A DNA stretch of 64,000 nucleotides from Alteromonadaceae bacterium M269 (GTDB lineage: Bacteria > Pseudomonadota > Gammaproteobacteria > Enterobacterales > Alteromonadaceae): contig SMNZ01000003.1 of the NCBI GenBank assembly GCA_004353515.1, positions 62,001 through 126,000 on the forward strand. The letters are read 5' to 3'. The notes below the pieces were generated by a model. The model searched no databases. It was not told the DNA's origin and saw only the letters and a list, made by a program, of their open reading frames with translations. The position numbers and the translations under genes are program-made. Positions 26,985-34,676 of the stretch are shown here, piece by piece (position 1 is the stretch's first letter; each line of letters begins with the position of its first letter).

Positions 26985-28655
26985 CTAAAACTCTAATAGG
27001 TTATCGAAACTGAAAGAGTTTTTGCTCTGAAACTCGAACAAGGCTTTAACTAATGCAATTCCCGCTTTCAACCAACCAAGAGACGGCGTTAAAAGGTTCA
27101 CAATTAATGGAAGTGTATTGTTGAGTAGATGAGTTGTTCTCCCTATTTCCTGCTTTAAGTCATTAAGCTTCTTTATATGTTGCTGAATAGCCTTATTGTT
27201 CTCTTCATTTTCATCTCCAGCATCCAAAGTTAACTTTGATATGACATCAAAGTCTTCATCAAAATCTGTAACGATACTTCCTGTTTTGATGATGCGTTTT
27301 CCAAATACAAAGCTGATTGACTTTTGTAAGCTTCTTACCGCGGTTCTAATCTCTAAAAGTAGTATTCGAATACCATTTTTTAGCCAACCGAAAAGCCTTT
27401 TTATTGCCTTAATAACCGCTTTTATACCTTTCTTGATAATGACGCCGACTTTTTTAAAAAACTTACTAATACTGCGGAAAAAGCCTCGGCTCTTTTTTAT
27501 ACGTTTAGCGCGTTTCTTAACATCAGGAGAATGCTCTTTCTCAACGAGTTTATTGACCTCTTGATAAAATTTAGGTTTATCTTCTGAAGTTAGACCTTCG
27601 CTGAGGTTCTCCAACTTTGTTGCAATGCCTACCTGTTCCTGAGCATCGACGTCGACTGATTGAAGTTCAAGAAAGTAATCGAGATTAAATGCCCACCACT
27701 CATTGCTTAATCTAAAAACAAAGCGCTTTTCATCAACCAGTTTTTCATCTTCATGGTTTTCCATATCCTTATAATCGAGAATGGATTGTAGTCCTAATGA
27801 GCCCATATCGGAATCTAGCTTTCCTGCATAAGTTCCTTGCAGAAAGAGTTTGATTTGTACCAATCTGAGACCAAAAGCATTGAGCTTAGTCGCTGCCAAT
27901 GTTCGGACTTTTTTTGCTGTCTGAGGTGATAAGGGAGCACTTGTCTGAGGACCTGCAGAAGGTCGACGATAGTTTGTTCGGCGAATAATGCCTTTTTGCT
28001 CACTATTTAAATCACCACCAAAGTCGGGAAATGATTCTAGGAATTTCTTTCGACTATTTCTGTATCGAGCTTCAACGTTTGAGTCTACAGCATTGTTGAA
28101 ATACAGCAGGCCGATGTACTTTGAATTTTGAAAGTGCTTTTTAGCTCTGAAAGCTTCAAAAAGTTGTTCAAAGTCGTTTGTGAGCGCAACTGTTTCACTT
28201 GAACTCAAGGAAAAAAGTTGCTCTAACCAGTTGAGAGCTTTTTTTGATTGCTCGCTAAAACTCTTGCCCTGGTGAGAATGAGTCAGGCCTAAAATATGGA
28301 ATCTGAAGTTAAGTATTCTCATCAATAAAGGGTCTGAGCTGATCTCTTCAAGAGAATAAATCGAGAAAGAAAAAGAACCGTCTATCTCGACCGTTTGACT
28401 GAGTTTGTCTAAATCAATTGAACCCTGAGTGGTAATAGCGGCTTTAATTGAGGAGTCATCAAGCTCATTTTCGAGTTGGAGTAGTGCATTCGTTTGCGCT
28501 TCTTTTGGAAGTGCAAAGTCCTCATTCATATCAATATCGACAAAGCCGAGATTGTCTAATAACTCGATAAGCTGTTCGTCATCAGCAGACTGGATAGGGG
28601 CTTGCCAGATCTTACTGGTGGTTTCTGCTTGTATGGCATCGAGTAGCTTTTCCAT
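26985..28655 (-). CDS. Large unknown protein with cationic amphipathic segment, last gene of the [ED]GD-motif cluster
   Basis: A 556-residue protein without signal peptide. Near residues 88-95 (QTVEIDGS) it matches the short motif shared by the cluster. Residues 264-295 (VQIKLFLQGTYAGKLD and onward) resemble a peptidoglycan-binding type 1 domain. Residues 379-445 are extremely basic and alternate lysine/arginine with large hydrophobics (KKVGVIIKKGIKAVIKAIKR), like a membrane-active amphipathic helix. The C-terminus has another hydrophobic amphipathic helix (LGWLKAGIALVKALFEF). I do not recognise a family. The ribosome site is poor. A membrane-disrupting effector or a large structural part of a complex is possible. 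Both are inference. Confidence 0.7.
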   Translation of the reverse strand: MEKLLDAIQAETTSKIWQAPIQSADDEQLIELLDNLGFVDIDMNEDFALPKEAQTNALLQLENELDDSSIKAAITTQGSIDLDKLSQTVEIDGSFSFSIYSLEEISSDPLLMRILNFRFHILGLTHSHQGKSFSEQSKKALNWLEQLFSLSSSETVALTNDFEQLFEAFRAKKHFQNSKYIGLLYFNNAVDSNVEARYRNSRKKFLESFPDFGGDLNSEQKGIIRRTNYRRPSAGPQTSAPLSPQTAKKVRTLAATKLNAFGLRLVQIKLFLQGTYAGKLDSDMGSLGLQSILDYKDMENHEDEKLVDEKRFVFRLSNEWWAFNLDYFLELQSVDVDAQEQVGIATKLENLSEGLTSEDKPKFYQEVNKLVEKEHSPDVKKRAKRIKKSRGFFRSISKFFKKVGVIIKKGIKAVIKAIKRLFGWLKNGIRILLLEIRTAVRSLQKSISFVFGKRIIKTGSIVTDFDEDFDVISKLTLDAGDENEENNKAIQQHIKKLNDLKQEIGRTTHLLNNTLPLIVNLLTPSLGWLKAGIALVKALFEFQSKNSFSFDNLLEF

Positions 28656-28849
28656 TTAGTTTTGACCAGCTCTGCGAGTGTTCAAATGTAGGGGACTTGT
28701 GCCAGGGTTTTCCAGGCCTTCGTTACACTGATTTGAAAGACCGACAGTGTTTCCGCATCGACGCGCTTTGGTTTGAAAAAGCAGGCAAGCGGTGAGCAGA
28801 TTGAATCTAAATGGGAAAGGGACAAGGCTCATGAATAATGGGAATGAAA

Positions 28850-29056
28850 CTATCGGACTAAACGAAGGAAAAAGTGCCAGAGCTTGATGATACCTTGCTG
28901 ATTCGGTGAAAGACCAGATAAGGAAACACTCTCATCAATAACTTTTACAGGGGCGAGTGCTGAGGATTGCGCGATAATCTCAGATACTCGCCTATCACTC
29001 GCAGCCTGAAAGCTAACATAGATAGGCGAGTCAAACTCAAATAGTTTGATGATCAT
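28850..29056 (-). CDS. Small unknown protein of the cluster
   Basis: A 68-residue protein. Its start overlaps the end of the preceding gene by 4 bases (ATGA), which shows translational coupling and supports it as real. It has a beta-like N-terminus (IIKLFEFDSPIYVSF) and a hydrophobic basic C-terminal helix (IIKLWHFFLRLVR). The [ED]GD motif is not clear. From 28656 to 28849 there is a 194-base gap before the next gene; it contains a 58-codon minus-strand frame abutting the next start, without a ribosome site, which I do not call. Confidence 0.6.
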   Translation of the reverse strand: MIIKLFEFDSPIYVSFQAASDRRVSEIIAQSSALAPVKVIDESVSLSGLSPNQQGIIKLWHFFLRLVR

Positions 29057-29541
29057 AGATTGCGAACAAACTCAAACAGAGCTTTTCGAGATTCTTGTGA
29101 AGCTGCAACGAGCTCCCCATGAGAGCTGACCAAACCCTTCAACGCGTCGTTATTGTTTACGTAGTTTACTGAGTCGCCTTCTATTTCAAAGCGTGAGTAA
29201 GCCACAAGTTGAATATTTTCGTTCGTGCCTAGTTGTCCTTGAATTCGAGAGAAAATGTCTTTGGGATCATATACGCCAAGAGCTTTTTCCAGATCGCGAA
29301 TTTTGCCTTCCGCATCTTTGACTTTTTGCTTACTCGCTTTAATCGTGGCGCTATCTCCAGCTTGAATATCTGCAACCAATTGTGTCTTTGCTGCACTCAG
29401 TTCGTTTTTAGCTGCAACTAATGGCGTATCGTCAATGTCGTCTGCGACCAGCGATATAGGAGTGTTGTTAACACTGGTGAGGGTTGTGACTTCTAAAGTA
29501 ATTAAGTCTTCTGCGATTTGTTTAAGTCTATCGAAAGCCAT
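29053..29541 (-). CDS. [ED]GD-motif cluster protein with long helical insert
   Basis: A 162-residue cytosolic-type protein. Its N-terminus (FDRLKQIAEDLITLEVTTL) and its C-terminus (VAYSRFEIEGDSVNYV, then a helix to FEFVRNL) match the neighbouring 83-residue protein over both ends. Between them is a charged helical insert (AAKNELSAAKTQL to KIRDLEKALG, about residues 42-88). The motif EGD is at residues 121-123. AAGGAAG lies 6 bases before the ATG. Function unknown. It clearly shares ancestry with the genes at 29557 and 30922. Confidence 0.75.
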   Translation of the reverse strand: MAFDRLKQIAEDLITLEVTTLTSVNNTPISLVADDIDDTPLVAAKNELSAAKTQLVADIQAGDSATIKASKQKVKDAEGKIRDLEKALGVYDPKDIFSRIQGQLGTNENIQLVAYSRFEIEGDSVNYVNNNDALKGLVSSHGELVAASQESRKALFEFVRNL

Positions 29542-29556
29542 TTTTTCTTCCTTTTT

Positions 29557-29808
29557 CTACTTTATTAGGGTTTTTAGTAGTTGCGTACTGACCGATAACG
29601 CAGCTAAACGAGATTCGTGAGCGAGTTGTTGTTGTGCTTTATGCAATTGGTTCAGCGGTTCTGACTGGCTGAGCTCATTTGTCATCCAATGAATAGCATC
29701 ACCTTCAAGCTCCGCTTTAGTGTATGCGACGACATGATCGTTAACCACAGTTGCACTCTCTTGTGTACTGAGGTCATCGACAAAGTGTTTTAGTTTTTCA
29801 GCTAACAT
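29557..29808 (-). CDS. [ED]GD-motif cluster protein, shortest form
   Basis: An 83-residue protein that may be the minimal unit of the family: N-terminal helix (EKLKHFVDDLSTQESAT), then VVAYTKAELEGDAIHWM with EGD at residues 35-37, then one C-terminal helix. It aligns by eye with both ends of the 162-residue neighbour and with the 107-residue protein at 30922. AAGGGATG upstream is a good ribosome site. Function unknown. Confidence 0.75.
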   Translation of the reverse strand: MLAEKLKHFVDDLSTQESATVVNDHVVAYTKAELEGDAIHWMTNELSQSEPLNQLHKAQQQLAHESRLAALSVSTQLLKTLIK

Positions 29809-29819
29809 TGCTTCATCCC

Positions 29820-30206
29820 TTAAATAAGCCTATTGATAAGCTTGCGCCTGAAAATATTCAGCAATAACCATCTTACTAAAGGCAATACACCGATAGATAG
29901 TATGTAAGAAACCATCTGTTCAGCTATTTGTATCTGCATATTCCAAATCGAGGTGAGTGTCGCTATCCACAGTGCTAGAGGCAAGTAGAGCAGGGTTCGG
30001 CGTATGTTACTTAACTTATGTTGAATTTGCGCAATACCTTTTTTGACTCTCTTGCTATGGAGGGCAGTAAGTTCATTGCTGCAAGTTGAATGACACTGAT
30101 TAAATATATCGCCGTCTGCGTAAAGTACTGTTTTTATCGTGCCTTCTGGCGTGTCTGTTATCCACTGAATATTGCCAGTCGTGATAAAATTTTTGAAATC
30201 ACTCAT
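29820..30206 (-). CDS. [ED]GD-motif cluster membrane protein
   Basis: A 128-residue protein. The motif comes first (TIKTVLYADGDIFNQC, DGD at residues 31-33), then a basic helix, then two hydrophobic segments (about residues 70-92 and 97-117: TLLYLPLALWIATLTSI and VSYILSIGVLPLVRWLLL) and a basic tail. It is the obvious membrane anchor of the cluster. AAGG lies 9 bases before the ATG. I do not recognise a family outside this set. Confidence 0.72.
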   Translation of the reverse strand: MSDFKNFITTGNIQWITDTPEGTIKTVLYADGDIFNQCHSTCSNELTALHSKRVKKGIAQIQHKLSNIRRTLLYLPLALWIATLTSIWNMQIQIAEQMVSYILSIGVLPLVRWLLLNIFRRKLINRLI

Positions 30207-30215
30207 GATTTAACC

Positions 30216-30917
30216 TTAAGGCTTCTTGGGCATCAGGTGAGAGAATACACTCGACAGGAACTCGGCAATAATCTGTATGATTGACTTCCAATAGCGATAG
30301 CTTGTGTTGACTGCTAAGTTGTGAATATTGTGAATGTAGGCATATTCTTCTTGAGCATACTTTTCAAGGACGCGGGTATAGACATCACCGTCCAGTTGGA
30401 TAACGGTTTGCATCACCACGACTTCAGTGCCTAGCTCCCAGTATTTTTGTATGGCCATATATTCTTCGCGTTCAAGTGCTAAGCTACCTTCCATTTCTTT
30501 AAGTTTTTGACTGATCTCATCTGTGGTGTAGTTGTTATCATCGTTGTGCCTTTGCAGTATGGAACTGATACGACTGGAATTGGCTTCGATACGTTGCAGC
30601 ATGTAGTAGTCAGGAATATCGTTTTTGTCGACATTCTCTAATTCTTGCTGAAGTCTTTGTGCAATCAGCTTGTAGTTTTCGAAGCTCTGACGCGAGCCCT
30701 TGCGCAACGATTCACTGACTTCACTTTCTTGAGCTCCTAGTTGCCTGAGCTTGGTGCCATAGCGAGTCGATATATTACATAACGCAAATCGAGTGGCAGG
30801 CATATTTCCGCCAGAGATATTGGACTTTACTATGGTGTTGATCTGGAGTTTGGTTAGATCCTCCGCCAAGGTTGGATCAACAAACTCCTTTGACTTGTTC
30901 GATGAGAAAAGGCCCAT
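30216..30917 (-). CDS. [ED]GD-motif cluster protein with coiled coil
   Basis: A 233-residue protein. Residues 60-160 are mainly charged coiled coil (SFENYKLIAQRLQQELENVD, ISQKLKEMEGSLALEREEY). The motif QTVIQLDGDVYTRVL follows, DGD at residues 176-178. The C-terminus is an amphipathic helix (WKSIIQIIAEFLSSVFSHL) that could touch a membrane. It starts 4 bases after the stop of the gene before it, so it depends on coupled translation. Function unknown. Confidence 0.75.
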   Translation of the reverse strand: MGLFSSNKSKEFVDPTLAEDLTKLQINTIVKSNISGGNMPATRFALCNISTRYGTKLRQLGAQESEVSESLRKGSRQSFENYKLIAQRLQQELENVDKNDIPDYYMLQRIEANSSRISSILQRHNDDNNYTTDEISQKLKEMEGSLALEREEYMAIQKYWELGTEVVVMQTVIQLDGDVYTRVLEKYAQEEYAYIHNIHNLAVNTSYRYWKSIIQIIAEFLSSVFSHLMPKKP

Positions 30918-30921
30918 GACA

Positions 30922-31245
30922 TCACTTGTTTTCAGCGTGTCTGATTAAATCGACTAGCTCTTTTAAGCAGGCAATATTTTCTCGAATAATTTGACGTCCC
31001 ATGTCTTCACGCGTTTGGTGAAACTGTCGTAATGATGAAAGCGGAGGTTGTGTGAACTCATCGGGAATAATGGTTGTAATATCACCTTCAAGCAAGTTGA
31101 TTGATGAATACATGACCTTTGCATTGTCGGCTGGTTCAAGGGCTGATGAATCACCAGCCTGAGCTTTAGCGTTGCCGACAGCAGTGACTATTTTCAGTGT
31201 CGCAACGCTCTTTGCTTTCTCAATTAATGTTTCAACAAAACCCAT
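30922..31245 (-). CDS. [ED]GD-motif cluster protein, first gene
   Basis: A 107-residue protein. The N-terminal helix (FVETLIEKAKSVATLKIVTAV), the motif block (YSSINLLEGDITTII, EGD at residues 53-55) and the C-terminal helix match the pattern of the genes at 29053 and 29557. A strong ribosome site (GGGAG and GGAAG) and its own promoter-like sequence make it the likely first gene of the operon. Function unknown. Confidence 0.75.
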   Translation of the reverse strand: MGFVETLIEKAKSVATLKIVTAVGNAKAQAGDSSALEPADNAKVMYSSINLLEGDITTIIPDEFTQPPLSSLRQFHQTREDMGRQIIRENIACLKELVDLIRHAENK

Positions 31246-31295
31246 CTTCCGTCTCCCTGATTGTTATTTTTAAAATCGAAACAGCTTGTTGAGTT

Positions 31296-31323
31296 AGTGT
31301 AGAAAAATTGGCAAGAAAAACAA
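31296..31323 (-). promoter_or_regulatory. Candidate promoter of the [ED]GD-motif cluster
   Basis: Read on the minus strand, TTGTTT (31318-31323) and TACACT (31296-31301) are separated by 16 bases, about 50 bases before the first gene of the cluster. Match to the sigma-70 pattern is fair. Confidence 0.45.
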
Positions 31324-31359
31324 TAAAAATGTTTAAATTTTACACAGGTTTTTCTTGGC

Positions 31360-32619
31360 TTATTTTCTGCGTTTTCCTTTTATCAAAACATCGATAGCAT
31401 CCGGTCTATCGTTGATGTAGCGCATTTGTACCTTGCCTTCTGCCGTCAAGCTGATCTTGGCAGGAATCGAGTTGGTTGTGAGTAGCCAGCCATCTGGAAG
31501 TACTACGGTATTGCGGTTTCTGCCCAAACTACGATCCCAAACCAGCTCATTGTTGTGCAATAGGTATCGATTGGGATCTGTGTAAGTTTCTGTAATGCGC
31601 AATCGTTTAGATTGACCTTTCTTCACAGGATCAAACCAAATAACAATGGCTTCTGTTTCTGGTGTTGGCTCAAATCCCAAATCAATATTCTTCTTGCTAA
31701 TTTGCTCTCCGTTGAGCGTATCAATTTTAAGTTGTTCACCTGTATCTAAGATAACGGCTTCTGGGTCAGTTGCTTTGCTGCCTGCTCGCACAATATTGAC
31801 GTATTTATCTATGCCTTCGCGCTTTTCGGTGTAGTCGTGGAAAAGCCTAAATGCATTGGTTTCTGGTTGTTGCAGATAGTAAGTGATATCTCGGTTCTGG
31901 AACGCTCTTTCATTCAACTGATAGTCTAAGCGAGCTTTAGATTTGTCTCTTCCCGATGGTGTTTCTTGGTAGTCAGGCCAGGGAGAGTTGTTCTTTTGAG
32001 CTGAAGCTGTGATTGGTTTTTTGAGTTTCCTACCTGTTACTTTATATGTTACTGCTTGATCTGAGTTGTTCATAAAGCTGGTTTTAATACGTGTATTATC
32101 AGTGAGCTCGACTTGCGAAGGATAATTTGCACCTATGACTTCGTAGCCTTTCGGAAGGACGACTGAGTTTCGTTTTATGCCTAATGAACGGTCAAATACA
32201 ATAGTATCTCCTTGGTTGTAATAGCTCTTCTCGTCTTTGTAGGTTTTATCAATAAGTAGCCTTGCTTGGCCATTCTTTGGAACGGGACGAGCTAATACAA
32301 TTTGCAGATATTCTGTGTCTAACGCTGCACTGGTGAGTCCATTCTTCCTAGCTTCGGCACCTTCAACGATAGTCCATATAAGCTCTTTTCCCGTCATAAG
32401 ATCGACGACTTTGTTGATGTCGTGTTCACTGCCTTTACGCAGCGTATTGAAATAGTGTGTCGCACCGGCATTGGTGGCGCTAACATAGTAGTAAATGCGG
32501 AAACTATGAGAGTCTGGTGCAAGCAATTCGTATTGGGTGTAGCTATCTGTTTGAGTTTGTTGTGCGAGTGTGAAAGTGCTTAGTAGCAGTAAAAAAGCAC
32601 CAATGATTCCTCGTTTCAT
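31360..32619 (-). CDS. Secreted protein with internal duplication, unknown function
   Basis: A 419-residue exported protein. Signal peptide MKRGIIGAFLLLLSTFTLAQ. The mature part is two related halves of about 180 residues. Both have a block on shape (HSFRIYYYVSATNAGATHYFN / NAFRLFHDYTEKREGIDKYVN), a RKGS/RAGS turn, then FDRSLGIKRNSVVLPKGY / WDRSLGRNRNTVVLPDGW and a beta-rich tail. GGGGA lies 5 bases before the ATG at 32619; longer frames lack a ribosome site. Homologs known to me are only called hypothetical. It lies 114 bases upstream of the [ED]GD cluster on the same strand and could be its exported partner, but this is inferred from position. Confidence 0.75.
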   Translation of the reverse strand: MKRGIIGAFLLLLSTFTLAQQTQTDSYTQYELLAPDSHSFRIYYYVSATNAGATHYFNTLRKGSEHDINKVVDLMTGKELIWTIVEGAEARKNGLTSAALDTEYLQIVLARPVPKNGQARLLIDKTYKDEKSYYNQGDTIVFDRSLGIKRNSVVLPKGYEVIGANYPSQVELTDNTRIKTSFMNNSDQAVTYKVTGRKLKKPITASAQKNNSPWPDYQETPSGRDKSKARLDYQLNERAFQNRDITYYLQQPETNAFRLFHDYTEKREGIDKYVNIVRAGSKATDPEAVILDTGEQLKIDTLNGEQISKKNIDLGFEPTPETEAIVIWFDPVKKGQSKRLRITETYTDPNRYLLHNNELVWDRSLGRNRNTVVLPDGWLLTTNSIPAKISLTAEGKVQMRYINDRPDAIDVLIKGKRRK

Positions 32620-32788
32620 CTGTTTCCCCATGGCATATGTTGAGACTCTGTTTTGCATCCTACCGCATACATGGCACAACAGGGATAGCAAGTGAATTGG
32701 AGAGGCATAGTGAATGCACATATTTTTGAACATCTTAGTTTTACGAATGAAATAAGTAGCAAAATTTAAAAGGAGTAATTATTTTCTC

Positions 32789-32817
32789 TTGCTTTGGTAA
32801 TAAAATTAACCTATATT
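32789..32817 (+). promoter_or_regulatory. Promoter of the candidate small RNA
   Basis: TTGCTT (32789-32794) and TATATT (32812-32817) with an exact 17-base spacer, a good sigma-70 pattern. No plus-strand reading frame follows. Confidence 0.55.
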
Positions 32818-32819
32818 GG

Positions 32820-33000
32820 CTTCAAGTTTGAAGTAGGCACGACATTTCCCATTACTTTGAATTTAAGTTAACTGCTTTTTTGTTTTGTCAGTTAGCTTTT
32901 TGATTGGACATCAGAAGCATTGCCCTAGGAAAGCACTTAGTTTTTTTATGATGTTAGCTCAATCGCCAGCAAGCAATTTTGTTTTCTGGCGATTTTTTTT
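32820..33000 (+). ncRNA. Candidate trans-acting small RNA, about 180 nt
   Basis: The region lies between two minus-strand genes and has no coding frame of note. It begins shortly after a good promoter with a small 5' stem (CTTCAA pairing with TTGAAG, 32820-32833), continues through AU-rich, mostly unpaired sequence, and ends in a strong intrinsic terminator pointing on the plus strand (32961-33000) with eight T. This is the layout of Hfq-dependent small RNAs. Targets and conservation are unknown. The start could be off by a few bases. It does not match 6S, Spot 42 or GcvB as I remember them. Confidence 0.55.
32961..33000 (+). terminator. Intrinsic terminator of the candidate small RNA
   Basis: AATCGCCAG (32961-32969) pairs with CTGGCGATT (32986-32994), followed by T up to 33000. 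Orientation is plus, although the adjacent genes are on the minus strand. Confidence 0.85.
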
Positions 33001-33043
33001 GATGAGAGCTTGAGCAAAGCCCTTTGCTATCGAAAGCATGGAG

Positions 33044-33403
33044 TTATGCTAGAAACTCCAACCATTCATTCAGTACATGCTTAAAATCAACTAAGCCAAA
33101 ACCACAGGCCGGGTGCTTCATATTGAATTCTTCTTCATCTGAGAACTCAGGGTGTGTGGTCTCATAGTCATTTAAAAACAGCTCAACTTCTTCTTGGTCA
33201 AAGGTGAGATGATATATTTTACCGGTATGTTGGTAGAGTGACTGTCGCCTGTCTAATAGCTCATTGAGCTTAGCGAGAAGTGACGCAATTTGTGCTTTGT
33301 CTGTTGCTATATCGTTAGTTAACCAATCTCCCAGCGCTTCGTGCTCACTATCGCATTTAGCAAACGGGTTTCCTAACAAGTCGTGTGAAAATTGATAATC
33401 CAC
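33044..33403 (-). CDS. yacL: YacL family protein (UPF0231)
   Basis: A 119-residue protein following the E. coli YacL layout: MDYQFSHDLLGNPFAKCDSEHE at the start, QHTGKIYHLTFDQEEVELF in the middle, and acidic C-terminus with CGFGLVDFKHVLNEWLEFL. Function in E. coli is unknown. It starts 30 bases after the end of the metallopeptidase-like gene on the same strand, so the two are likely one operon. Confidence 0.8.
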   Translation of the reverse strand: MDYQFSHDLLGNPFAKCDSEHEALGDWLTNDIATDKAQIASLLAKLNELLDRRQSLYQHTGKIYHLTFDQEEVELFLNDYETTHPEFSDEEEFNMKHPACGFGLVDFKHVLNEWLEFLA

Positions 33404-33433
33404 GGGTTTTGGTTTTCCTTCTTGGGAATGAGT

Positions 33434-33949
33434 TTAACAGGCTGTAAATACCGAACCAGAGTGTTCTAACTCAGTGAGGTAGACTCTGACATCGAATTCA
33501 ATTTGGTGATAGTCGGGCAGCATATACTGGCACAGCTTATAGAAAGCTTTGTTGTGCTCTTTTTCCCTTAGATGTGCCAGTTCATGAACGACAATCATGT
33601 TCAAAAATGCTTCAGGTGTGTTTTTGAATAAACTGCTGACCCTGATTTCATTTTTATTTTTGAGTTTTTTCCCTTGAACCCGGGAAACGTAGCTATGCAA
33701 CCCCAGCGCATGGTTAACAATATGGATTTCGCTGTCATATTTAATCTTACTTATGGGTTGAGACTGCTTTAAATAATGATTCTTAAGAGACATCACATAA
33801 TTTCTTAGGTCGTTATCTTTCGCGATCTTATGTGTTGTTGGGTAACGGTGTCTCAGCCAACTGCCTAGCTTGTTTTGATCAAGGAGTTTTTGAATTTCAC
33901 TTTGTAGGTTTTCTGCGTAGTGGGCTAAATAGGGCAGGGGGTGTTGCAT
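33434..33949 (-). CDS. YgjP-like zinc metallopeptidase (DUF45/M48-like)
   Basis: A 171-residue protein with the zinc site H122-E-L-A-H126 (VVHELAHLREKEHNKAFY) and H132 as likely further ligand. The preceding basic beta region and the family pattern match YgjP/WLM-type DUF45 proteins. Substrate unknown. No signal peptide, so cytosolic. Followed by yacL after 30 bases. Confidence 0.8.
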   Translation of the reverse strand: MQHPLPYLAHYAENLQSEIQKLLDQNKLGSWLRHRYPTTHKIAKDNDLRNYVMSLKNHYLKQSQPISKIKYDSEIHIVNHALGLHSYVSRVQGKKLKNKNEIRVSSLFKNTPEAFLNMIVVHELAHLREKEHNKAFYKLCQYMLPDYHQIEFDVRVYLTELEHSGSVFTAC

Positions 33950-34107
33950 GCCTTCGAAACATTTATTGGGCTTATTAACTCATTATATCGCTAAATCCAG
34001 TTGAATATCGTATTTAATATTGGTTTAGCGATATCAATCCAACTTAACTACTTTCAAAATCGAAGGCAGTATGGGTTGTAATGCTCACTCAGAGTTTATT
34101 TTATGGG

Positions 34108-34563
34108 CTAGTGAATTTGTGTAGATAAAGCCAATTGGACCTTGGGAGGTGTGAACATAAATAGTCCGTGGTTTGATCTTATAGATAAAATACACTGCTG
34201 AATATGAGCCAATCTAGGTTTGTTCCCAAGTGATTCCTCCGCTGCTTTATGTAAAGCATCCTCAGCCTGTTTGAGTATTAATGTTGCGTGGTTCTTTGCA
34301 TCAAGGTTTTCAAATACGCCTGATAACAACAAGGCAAGGGAGGTTAGTTTCGTTAATAGGTAGGAATTAGGGACGCTCTGCATCTCGATTAATATTTCGG
34401 TGGTTTCAAACGCACAACCAACGAAAGCGACGGCTTCCTGCCATTTATTATTCTGAATAAGGAGTTCTCCCTTGTCCTGTGAGTCTTCTATACATGAAAT
34501 CGCTTCTTGGGGATGAAAGTAAACCCAGTCACGATGTTTTGGACATAAGAATGTAAGTGCCAT
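34108..34563 (-). CDS. Unknown helical-repeat protein with Fur-like control
   Basis: A 151-residue protein, mostly helices in a TPR-like pattern (IEDSQDKGELLIQNNKWQEAVAFVGCAFETTEILI, then LILKQAEDALHKAAEES). The N-terminus CPKHRDWVYFHP has a Cys-His pair. AGGA lies 5 bases before the ATG. A sigma-70 -10 and -35 pair with a Fur-box-like palindrome over the -35 stands upstream, which suggests a role in iron limitation. I do not recognise the family. Confidence 0.6.
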   Translation of the reverse strand: MALTFLCPKHRDWVYFHPQEAISCIEDSQDKGELLIQNNKWQEAVAFVGCAFETTEILIEMQSVPNSYLLTKLTSLALLLSGVFENLDAKNHATLILKQAEDALHKAAEESLGNKPRLAHIQQCILSIRSNHGLFMFTPPKVQLALSTQIH

Positions 34564-34596
34564 GATTTCCTACTTGAGTGAGACTGCAATAGAAAA

Positions 34597-34648
34597 ACCA
34601 TAAATTAACTTTTAATTTAATGCAAATGAAAATTGTTATCATTTGCAT
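34597..34648 (-). promoter_or_regulatory. Promoter with Fur-box-like palindrome for the gene at 34108-34563
   Basis: On the minus strand, TTGCAT (34620-34625) and TATGGT (34597-34602) are 17 bases apart. Over the -35 lies a 29-bp palindrome (34620-34648) with perfect arms ATGCAAATGA and TCATTTGCAT, close to the Fur consensus (AATGA...TTATCATT). This implies repression by Fur when iron is plentiful. It also sits 29 bases from the next -35 on the plus strand. Confidence 0.6.
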
Positions 34649-34676
34649 GTTTGATTATTAAATATGGCTGGTGCAC

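Noticed and set aside
28656-28832. A minus-strand frame of 58 codons directly before the large cluster gene (TAAATG junction)
   Set aside because: No ribosome site and no domain; kept only as a note since its stop abuts the next start.
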